Assembly (NCBI GenBank): GCA_938046705.1
Contig: CALIWP010000202.1
Location: 1 to 12,399 of the forward strand
Direction: 5' to 3'
DNA: 12,399 bases
Source of the DNA: an uncultured Campylobacter sp.
GTDB lineage: Bacteria > Campylobacterota > Campylobacteria > Campylobacterales > Campylobacteraceae
Shown here: positions 7,391-12,399 of the stretch, piece after piece
Layout of the letters: every line of letters begins with the position of its first letter
How positions within the stretch are numbered: the first letter of the stretch is position 1
The notes under the pieces: generated by a model
What the model was told of the DNA's origin: nothing
Databases searched by the model: none
What the model saw: only the letters and a program-made list of their open reading frames with translations
Made by a program: the position numbers and the translations under genes

Positions 7391-8101
7391 TTAAAATTCA
7401 TATTTAAATCCCGAAATCCTACCCTTATCGTCAAATTTGATCAAAAGCTCTTTGTCAAATTTAGCTACGATTTCGTCTTTGCCTTTTTTAAAAAATCCGC
7501 CTTTTTCGACGTTTTCATCAAATTTGACTCCGTTGAATTCCAAAAAGCTTTTGATGAAAATTTTATGATCTACGTCGTGATTTTGTATGCAGCTGCTTGC
7601 GGTTTTGACAAACTCGTGCGCGCTAAGAGGCTCAAAAAGCAAATCCGGCGCGTCAGTGATAGCCACAAACACGCAGCCCTTATCGTGCCTGCAGCCGTAG
7701 TAACATAAATTTTCGTCAGCAGCTCCGCACGCTGCGATACATAGCGTATGACCGTTAAAGGTTTCATCCAGCTCAAAGCTAGGCTCGCTAAAAGCCTGCA
7801 AGCCCCACTCTAGCCCAGCGCGTAACACCTCCGCCGAAAACCGCGTCGCCTCCTCGCCGAAATTATTTACGTTCGCGTGTCCCCACAGCCACGTGTCGCT
7901 CACGTTTGACTCGCTGCCGATAAACTGTATCTTGTAAATTTGATCGCCGAAAGCTATCTCGCATCGATCAAAATCAACGTTCCAGTCGAGGTTGCCGACG
8001 ATATCAGCAAATCTATTTTGCACCGCAGCCATCTTGCCCAGCGTCGCCGAAAAAACCTGATGAAAGTCCGAAAGGTCGCTTACGTAGCGTAAATTTCGCA
8101 T
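7391..8101 (-). CDS. DUF6882-like conserved protein of unknown function
   Basis: A 236-aa soluble-looking protein with no signal peptide or membrane helix. The segment VSDTWLWGHANVNNF (residues around 68-82) matches the TWLW-x-WAN core of DUF6882-type proteins, with His in place of the usual second Trp, which is why I name that family. Other family traits I cannot judge by eye. It is rich in Cys in the middle (CIAACGAADENLCYYGCRHDKGC), but the spacing matches no metal site I know. The ATG has AGGAG at good distance, and a TATAAT box lies upstream. It is a single-gene unit, divergent from pepT and convergent with the symporter. I assign no function. Confidence 0.7.
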   Translation of the reverse strand: MRNLRYVSDLSDFHQVFSATLGKMAAVQNRFADIVGNLDWNVDFDRCEIAFGDQIYKIQFIGSESNVSDTWLWGHANVNNFGEEATRFSAEVLRAGLEWGLQAFSEPSFELDETFNGHTLCIAACGAADENLCYYGCRHDKGCVFVAITDAPDLLFEPLSAHEFVKTASSCIQNHDVDHKIFIKSFLEFNGVKFDENVEKGGFFKKGKDEIVAKFDKELLIKFDDKGRISGFKYEF

Positions 8102-8128
8102 TTTTGCTCCTTTAAATTTAGTTTGCGA

Positions 8129-8134
8129 ATTATA
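8129..8134 (-). promoter_or_regulatory. -10 box (TATAAT) for the DUF6882-like gene
   Basis: A minus-strand TATAAT lies 27 bases upstream of the ATG, with an AAAGGAG ribosome-binding site between. It shares the 136-bp AT-rich divergent region with the pepT promoter; the two -10 boxes are about 65 bp apart. Confidence 0.6.
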
Positions 8135-8198
8135 CCGATTAAATTTTAAACTTGCCCGAAAATATTAAAATTTTATTTTAAGCTTAATTAAAAGATAG

Positions 8199-8204
8199 TA
8201 TAAT
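8199..8204 (+). promoter_or_regulatory. -10 box (TATAAT) for pepT
   Basis: TATAAT lies 33 bases before the pepT ATG, behind a long A/T-rich stretch (8158-8198) of the kind that replaces the -35 box in Campylobacter promoters. AGGAG at 8228-8232 is the ribosome-binding site. Confidence 0.65.
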
Positions 8205-8237
8205 TTCATAAATTTTATCTCAAATTTAGGAGCAAAC

Positions 8238-9473
8238 ATGGACATAGTCGAGAGATTTTTACGCTATACAAAGATCAACACAACGACAAACCGCGAAGCG
8301 GGCGCGGCAGGCATCATGCCGTCAAACCCAACCGAGCACGATCTGGCAAAGCTGATAGAAAGCGAGCTAAAAGAGCTCGGCTTGCAAAATATAAAAAGAC
8401 GAGAAAACGCCATAACTACGGCCGTTTTGCCGTCAAACTCCGCCAAGAAGCTGCCGTCCGTGGCGTTTTTCGCGCACCTTGATACTAGCGCGGAGCAAAA
8501 AAACGACACGAAAGCGCAAATCGTGCACTACGAGGGCGGCGACGTCACGCTAAACAAAGAACTAGGCATAGCGCTAAAACAAAGCGAATTCCCAGAGCTT
8601 GCCAATTACGTCGGAGACGACCTCATCGTGACTGATGGCACCAGCCTGCTAGGTGCGGATGACAAGGCTGCGATCGCCGCCATCGTAAACGCCGCGCAGT
8701 TTTTCGTACAAAACCCGCAGATCGAGCACGGCGACGTGACGTTTGGCTTTTTGCCCGACGAGGAGCAAGGCCTGCGCGGAGCCAAAGCGCTTGATATCTC
8801 GGAGATAAAGGCCGATTTTGCTTACTGCCTAGACTGTTGCGGTATCGGCGAGCTAATTTACCAAAACTGGAACGCAGGCGACGCGGTCGTGACCTTTATC
8901 GGACAGTCCGCGCACCCGATGAACGCCAAGGGCAAGCTCGTAAACTCCTTGCTGCTTGCGCACAAATTTATCTCGATGCTACCCGGCGGCGAAGCACCCG
9001 AATACACCGACGGCGTCGAGGGCTACTACTGGGTTAAGGAGCTATCTGGCAACAGCGCAAAGACCGTGCTAAAGCTCGATGTTCGCGAATTTAATGAGGT
9101 GAAATACGCGCAGCGTATGGCGTTTTTACAAGATCTAGCCGACTCGTTTGCTAAAATTTACGGCGCACACAGGGTACAAATCAGTCTAAAAGACCGCTAC
9201 AAAAACGTATTTAACTACCTTGCGGACGGCGAAAACAGCCTGCCAGTCGTCGCAGCAAAGCAGGCCTACGCACGCCTAAATATCGAGCCAAAAGTGATCC
9301 CGATGCGAGGCGGATACGACGGCGCGGTCATCTCGGAAAAAGGTGTACTGTGTCCGAACCTATTTACCGGCGCGCACAACTTTCACTCCATCTACGAGTA
9401 TCTGCCGGTAAAATCGCTACGAGCGGCCAGCAACGTCATCTGCAAGATCGTAAAAATCATAGCCGAAAAGTAA
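8238..9473 (+). CDS. pepT: Peptidase T (tripeptide aminopeptidase)
   Basis: A cytoplasmic M20-family dizinc aminopeptidase that removes the N-terminal residue of tripeptides; 411 aa, normal length. The expected zinc and catalytic residues are visible: His80 and Asp82 in AHLDTS, the bridging Asp in GADDK (141-142), the Glu pair in PDEE (173-176), Asp199 in YCLDCCGIGE, and His383 in GAHNFHS. Downstream, RGGYDGA and CPNLFTGAHNFH match the family's C-terminal signature. Two substitutions stand out: LDCCG for the usual VDGGG, and YDG for TDG. Both leave the metal ligands intact. The gene has its own promoter and is followed by a long AAATTT-based hairpin. Together with PepE it points to peptide use as a carbon and nitrogen source. 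Confidence 0.93.
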   Translation: MDIVERFLRYTKINTTTNREAGAAGIMPSNPTEHDLAKLIESELKELGLQNIKRRENAITTAVLPSNSAKKLPSVAFFAHLDTSAEQKNDTKAQIVHYEGGDVTLNKELGIALKQSEFPELANYVGDDLIVTDGTSLLGADDKAAIAAIVNAAQFFVQNPQIEHGDVTFGFLPDEEQGLRGAKALDISEIKADFAYCLDCCGIGELIYQNWNAGDAVVTFIGQSAHPMNAKGKLVNSLLLAHKFISMLPGGEAPEYTDGVEGYYWVKELSGNSAKTVLKLDVREFNEVKYAQRMAFLQDLADSFAKIYGAHRVQISLKDRYKNVFNYLADGENSLPVVAAKQAYARLNIEPKVIPMRGGYDGAVISEKGVLCPNLFTGAHNFHSIYEYLPVKSLRAASNVICKIVKIIAEK

Positions 9474-9480
9474 ATTTAAT

Positions 9481-9512
9481 CAAATTTGAGGGCGACCTTG
9501 CTCTCAAATTTG
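9481..9512 (+). terminator. 14-bp hairpin downstream of pepT
   Basis: CAAATTTGAG (9481-9490) and CTCAAATTTG (9503-9512) are exact inverted repeats. Inside them the stem continues with G-U and G-C pairs to a 4-base loop at 9495-9498, about 14 pairs in all. It starts 8 bases after the pepT stop. There is no T tract beyond the 3' arm, so it may stabilise the mRNA end rather than terminate alone. The other 160 bases before the next gene hold only repeated AAATTT motifs and no clear -10 box. Confidence 0.45.
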
Positions 9513-9679
9513 CAATTTGCCGCTATCCCTTTATCGCCGGTTTATGCTACCGAGACCCGTCTCTTTACGACGCTAGCCTAAATTTACGTCAAATTTGAAC
9601 CGTAAATTTGACCGAATCGCCCGAATTTAAGCTCGCTTTGCGTGAAATGCGAAAGCAAATTTAAATAGGAGCAAATTTG

Positions 9680-10249
9680 ATGAAAAAGATATTTTTACCG
9701 CTAATCGCCGCTTCGGTTTTGGCTGTCGGCGCCGATATAAACGCGCTACAAAAAGAGTGCGACGACGGAAACGGCGCAAGCTGCTACGAGCTTGGAGTTT
9801 TATACGATAACGCTAGGGAAGGAGCCGCGCAAGACTATCAAAAAGCGGCAGAGCTCTACTCAAAGGCGTGCAAGTTAGGCAGCGGTGCGGGCTGCTCAAA
9901 TTTGGGCTTTTTATACGACAACGGAAGCGGCGTGGCGCAGGATAGCAAAAAAGCCGCCCAGCTTTACGCAAAAGCGTGCGATATGGGCGATGAGGCCGGT
10001 TGCTCAAATTTGGGCTTTGCCTACGCAAACGGGCGCGGCGTCGAGCAAGACTACGCAAAAGCTAGCGAATTTTACGCCAAAGCCTGCGAGATGGGTAACG
10101 GCGGCGGATGCTACAACCTAGGCAATCTATACGCGCAAGGACGAGGCGTCAAAGAGGACGCAAATACGGCCGAAAAATACCTCAAAAAAGCGTGCGATAT
10201 GGAGCCGGAGCTAGCCTGCGAACGATATAAAGAATTTATACAAAGATAA
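9680..10249 (+). CDS. Secreted cysteine-rich Sel1-repeat protein (Hcp-like)
   Basis: A 189-aa protein with an N-terminal signal peptide (MKKIFLPLIAASVLAVGA, then DINA), so probably periplasmic. The mature part is a set of 36-residue Sel1 helical repeats, the best being AELYSKACKLGSGAGC and its successors. Each repeat carries a C-x7-C pair (ECDDGNGASC, ACKLGSGAGC, ACDMGDEAGC, ACEMGNGGGC, ACDMEPELAC), as in the Helicobacter cysteine-rich Hcp proteins, where the pairs form disulfides. Some Hcp proteins bind beta-lactams, but no such activity can be read from the sequence. A TTG one codon upstream (9677) is also in frame. I chose the ATG because AGGAG at 9667-9671 is then 8 bases away. It appears monocistronic and convergent with dcuC. 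Confidence 0.9.
   Translation: MKKIFLPLIAASVLAVGADINALQKECDDGNGASCYELGVLYDNAREGAAQDYQKAAELYSKACKLGSGAGCSNLGFLYDNGSGVAQDSKKAAQLYAKACDMGDEAGCSNLGFAYANGRGVEQDYAKASEFYAKACEMGNGGGCYNLGNLYAQGRGVKEDANTAEKYLKKACDMEPELACERYKEFIQR
9893..10018 (+). repeat. 108-bp periodic repeat inside the Sel1 gene
   Basis: TGCTCAAATTTGGGCTTT occurs exactly at 9893-9910 and 10001-10018, 108 bp apart. That is precisely one 36-codon Sel1 repeat. Such identity at DNA level between neighbouring repeats makes copy-number change by recombination or slippage possible. Confidence 0.7.
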
Positions 10250-10368
10250 TTTTACGGCCTTTGCGCGGTAAATTTGACTCGGTAAATTTGATAGAAAAAA
10301 GCGCATGCCCAAGAGAAACGACGCGCGCAAGGATTAAATTTAACTAATTTTCTAAAATTTAGAGATTT

Positions 10369-10390
10369 AAAAAAGGGCGACAAACGCCCT
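10369..10390 (-). terminator. Second intrinsic terminator of dcuC
   Basis: On the minus strand a 6-bp stem AGGGCG/CGCCCT (10374-10379 with 10385-10390) with a 5-base loop is followed directly by six T. This is a classic intrinsic terminator oriented for dcuC. It lies about 7 bases beyond the first terminator. Confidence 0.75.
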
Positions 10391-10396
10391 CCGCGT

Positions 10397-10421
10397 AAAA
10401 AGTCGGCAAGGTGCCGACTTT
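10397..10421 (-). terminator. First intrinsic terminator of dcuC
   Basis: AAAGTCGGCA (10399-10408) and TGCCGACTTT (10412-10421) form a perfect 10-bp stem with a 3-base loop. On the minus strand the stem ends in TTTTT. It lies about 20 bases after the dcuC stop. It has no good T tract on the plus strand, so it mainly serves dcuC. Confidence 0.8.
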
Positions 10422-10441
10422 ATCAAATTAACTCTCTAAAT

Positions 10442-11749
10442 TTAGAGCATAAAAAACGCTATAACGCACACGGCTATCGCCATCGCCGGAGCCGTTCGCT
10501 TAGCTATTTCAACCGGGCTAACCATCGCTAGACCCGCGCACACGATCGCTGCACCAGCGATAGGAGACGACGAGCGGCCTAGAGCGCCTGAGATCGCAGC
10601 GGCCATGCCTAGTTTATCCTGAGCAAAGCCAAGATCTGCAGCATGAACGGTTATAGCTTGATTAAACGCCATAGTAGCCGCGTCGCCCGAGCCCGTAACC
10701 GTACCCATGAGATACGGCACGAAAGTACCGCCGTAGCGCACGAACTCCTGAGAGTGTTTTAGCCACTCGGTGACCGCGTCGATCGCGCCGCACGCCTTTA
10801 GGCCCGCGACGAAAACGCCGGCGGCGATGATGATACCCATAACCTCGGCGTAGGCGCTGCCCATACCGTTAAAAAACTCTTTGGTGATCTTTTCCGGGCT
10901 CGTCCACGTGATGAAAACGGCGATGATAGCGCCAAGGATCATAGCCTCGGCCACGCCCATCTTCGTCCATGCTAACCACGAGATTTTATTTAGGCCGGTG
11001 CCGCCGACGACTAGGATAACTAGCGGGATGAGAGGCGCTAGAGCAAATAGTAAATTTACCTTCGTCTGCGTCGCTTCACCCGCGTTGCTTGTAGATTTAG
11101 GCGAAAAATCCTGCCCTTTTTGATAATCTTTAAAGATAATCGCCGTCAAGCTAATCACGATCAAAACGACGATACCAGCGGCTACGGCGTTTGGAAACTG
11201 TACGCCGATCACGTCTTGGACGGTGTAGGCTTCGTTTGTCTTTTTAACCATGTCGGTTACGAAGATATTATGCGCCGAGCCGGGGCTTAGCACGCCGCCA
11301 AACGTACCCGCAAACACAGCAGCTCCAGCCATCGCAGGACGTACGCCAGAGGCCATCAAAAGCGGTATCATCGTAGCTCCGACCGCAGCCGAGCAGCCCG
11401 CAGCCGACGGTATCGCGATATTGATAAAATAAGTCAGCACGAAAGTAGCCGGAATCAGCAAAAATCCGATATTTTTCATCGGCTTGGTAAGTAGCAAAAC
11501 CAGGTGCTGGTCGCACTTAGTCACCTTCATGACGTAAGCAAAGCCCATGCTGGCGCAAATCGCCTTGATAAGGCCGGCCGAAGTCATCGACTTCGTAAAG
11601 CTCTCAAGCGCTCCGAGCGGATTTAGACAGATGACGCAGAGCACGAGTCCCACGCCGATGAGCACGGTTTTGGTCTCTCTTTTTTTGACCAATAAAAATA
11701 CGACGGCGATCAAGCCTATGACCGCACAGATTAGCTTAGCAGTAGCCAT
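10442..11749 (-). CDS. dcuC: Anaerobic C4-dicarboxylate transporter DcuC
   Basis: A 435-aa, highly hydrophobic inner-membrane carrier with about 12 predicted helices. DcuC-family proteins move succinate, fumarate and related C4-dicarboxylates, chiefly exporting succinate during fermentation or fumarate respiration. The family pattern shows in the first helices (ICAVIGLIAVVFLLVKK...TVLIGVGLVL) and in PSAAGCSAAVGATMIPLLMASGVRPAMAG followed by GTFGGVLSPGSAHN. Near the C-terminus GSGDAATMAFNQAITVHA and GRSSSPIAGAA are also typical. The ATG has AAGGGGA upstream. Downstream are two tandem intrinsic terminators. Upstream, 265 bases separate it from pepE on the same strand, enough for its own promoter. 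In other bacteria dcuC-type genes respond to anaerobiosis, but no binding site could be recognised here. Confidence 0.92.
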   Translation of the reverse strand: MATAKLICAVIGLIAVVFLLVKKRETKTVLIGVGLVLCVICLNPLGALESFTKSMTSAGLIKAICASMGFAYVMKVTKCDQHLVLLLTKPMKNIGFLLIPATFVLTYFINIAIPSAAGCSAAVGATMIPLLMASGVRPAMAGAAVFAGTFGGVLSPGSAHNIFVTDMVKKTNEAYTVQDVIGVQFPNAVAAGIVVLIVISLTAIIFKDYQKGQDFSPKSTSNAGEATQTKVNLLFALAPLIPLVILVVGGTGLNKISWLAWTKMGVAEAMILGAIIAVFITWTSPEKITKEFFNGMGSAYAEVMGIIIAAGVFVAGLKACGAIDAVTEWLKHSQEFVRYGGTFVPYLMGTVTGSGDAATMAFNQAITVHAADLGFAQDKLGMAAAISGALGRSSSPIAGAAIVCAGLAMVSPVEIAKRTAPAMAIAVCVIAFFML

Positions 11750-12014
11750 TTTGTCCCCTTTCGTTTTGTGTTTTATAATTATTTCAAATTTAGATCAAAT
11801 TTGCGCCGCTTGGGTTTTGCGCGCTAGTTTCGAGTCAAATTTAATCTTTTCGTTTAAATTCGTCGATGAACGTTTATCTAAAATTTGCGGGCCTCTAAAA
11901 AACCGCGCCTCAAATTTGAGTTTTCGTCAAATTTCGCCGAATCGTAACTACTATTTTAAAGAACGTTTTTGCCGATTTTAGCCCGCTCTTAAATTTGAGC
12001 ATGGGCCCAAACGG
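11750..12014 (-). other. Intergenic region upstream of dcuC, rich in AAATTT
   Basis: A 265-base gap between pepE and dcuC, both on the minus strand. It holds seven copies of AAATTT between 11784 and 11997, four of them as AAATTTG. Minus-strand AATTATAAAAC around 11771-11781 may contain the dcuC -10, but the same bases read TATAAT on the plus strand, so direction is uncertain. A bulged hairpin (GCCC/GGGC plus GCTC/GAGC, 11981-12006), just after the pepE stop, could be its terminator but lacks a T tract. No ORF with plausible protein is seen. Confidence 0.4.
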
Positions 12015-12399
12015 CTAAAATTTAAAGCTATCTCCAACTTTTATGAGCTCGGTTTCTTTTTGATACGCCATTTTTAAGACGGGACTATTTTCCATGCCCA
12101 TCACGGTTGCGTTTTCGCCCTTTATCCTTAGAGCCGTACCTTCAGGTAGCGCGTAGATCAGGCTTTTTTGATTTACTATCAAAAACTCCTCCAGCCTCTC
12201 CTCCCTGCTTTCGCCGTTATGTCCGGCGATCTTGCCGCTGATAAAATGCGGATTTATCTGATGCGGGAAGATATTTAACGCGTCAAAGCTTTTTGGCATG
12301 ATGATAGGCATATCGTTTGTCGTCATCATCGTGCTTCCCGCGACGTTTGCGCCCGCACTCCAGCCAAAATACGGCACTCCCGCCTCCACTCTTTGTCTG
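12015..12399 (-). CDS. pepE: Dipeptidase E (alpha-aspartyl dipeptidase), C-terminal part
   Basis: The window holds the last 127 or so residues; the N-terminal half lies beyond the right edge. PepE is a cytoplasmic S51-family serine peptidase that splits Asp-X dipeptides. All three residues of its Ser-His-Glu triad can be matched: Ser in GWSAGAN, His in QINPHF (37 residues later, the same spacing as in the enterobacterial enzyme) and Glu in [22 protein letters not shown] and [14 protein letters not shown] also match. A GTG at 12387-12389 could be read as a start, but the frame continues upstream (RQR before VEAGVPYF) and the conserved domain demands more, so the gene is simply cut by the window. 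It precedes dcuC on the same strand. Confidence 0.9.
   Translation of the reverse strand, partial: RQRVEAGVPYFGWSAGANVAGSTMMTTNDMPIIMPKSFDALNIFPHQINPHFISGKIAGHNGESREERLEEFLIVNQKSLIYALPEGTALRIKGENATVMGMENSPVLKMAYQKETELIKVGDSFKF

Larger units (their letters stand above)
10355..10443. repeat. 11-bp inverted repeat enclosing the dcuC terminators
   Basis: AAATTTAGAGA (10355-10365) and TCTCTAAATTT (10433-10443) are exact reverse complements. Between them lie the two terminator hairpins. The right arm is also part of a perfect 14-bp palindrome, CTCTAAATTTAGAG (10434-10447), that contains the dcuC stop codon. Confidence 0.5.

Noticed and set aside
9632..9656. Imperfect hairpin (GCTTTGC with GC-G-AAAGC) just before the Sel1 ribosome-binding site
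   Set aside because: Only about seven pairs with a bulge; not strong enough to claim a leader regulator or riboswitch.
9885..10121. Other-frame ORFs and possible CRISPR-like periodicity in the Sel1 gene
   Set aside because: The 108-bp periodicity is explained by 36-codon protein repeats in a gene with signal peptide and ribosome-binding site; there are no short repeats with unique spacers.
11547..11981. 144-residue plus-strand frame reaching into the pepE-dcuC gap
   Set aside because: Its first half is antisense to dcuC and the rest is AAATTT-rich intergenic DNA; no conserved features.
11975..12021. 9-bp inverted repeat ATTTTAGCC / GGCTAAAAT around the pepE stop
   Set aside because: A 29-base loop and a competing smaller hairpin make its role doubtful; kept only as a note in the intergenic entry.

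Overview
This window looks like ordinary chromosome from a Campylobacter of the GC-richer oral/enteric group (C. showae, rectus, curvus, concisus or a relative). Three things point there. The YebC protein has the campylobacterial N-terminus ([10 protein letters not shown]...). The arrangement lgt followed by frdC is one I know from C. jejuni. The hexamer AAATTT recurs in almost every intergenic gap and at several stop codons. The base composition is too GC-rich for C. jejuni. Species is an inference; I could not run a search.

Layout. Positions 1-4520 are read on the minus strand as a close-packed series. A GNAT acetyltransferase comes first, then a copper chaperone (CopZ-like), the copper-exporting ATPase CopA, a TorD-like chaperone protein and lgt. 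Four of the junctions are overlaps or a short gap. The N-terminus of FrdC, the fumarate reductase cytochrome b subunit, lies at the window edge. A perfect 12-bp inverted repeat separates lgt from frdC. From 4638 the plus strand carries yebC and a cyclophilin-type prolyl isomerase (an apparent two-gene operon), then a DctA-like dicarboxylate/cation symporter with its own promoter and a TTG start. A DUF6882-like gene (minus) and pepT (plus) diverge from a shared 136-bp promoter region. A secreted, cysteine-rich Sel1-repeat protein (plus) faces dcuC (minus), which ends in two tandem intrinsic terminators. The C-terminal half of dipeptidase PepE (minus) closes the window.

How the genes could work together. 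FrdC, the DctA-like carrier and DcuC all handle C4-dicarboxylates, as expected of a fumarate-respiring microaerophile. PepE, upstream of dcuC, and PepT release amino acids from peptides. PepE frees aspartate, which can feed fumarate respiration. CopZ and CopA form a copper-efflux pair. YebC and the cyclophilin may both deal with proline, one on the ribosome and one during folding. I see no phage, insertion sequence, CRISPR array, tRNA or rRNA. No clearly novel system is present. The points most worth checking are the lgt-frdC inverted repeat, the GNAT gene at the head of the copper operon with a TATAAT box placed for a leaderless mRNA, the yebC-ppi pairing, and the nested structure behind dcuC.
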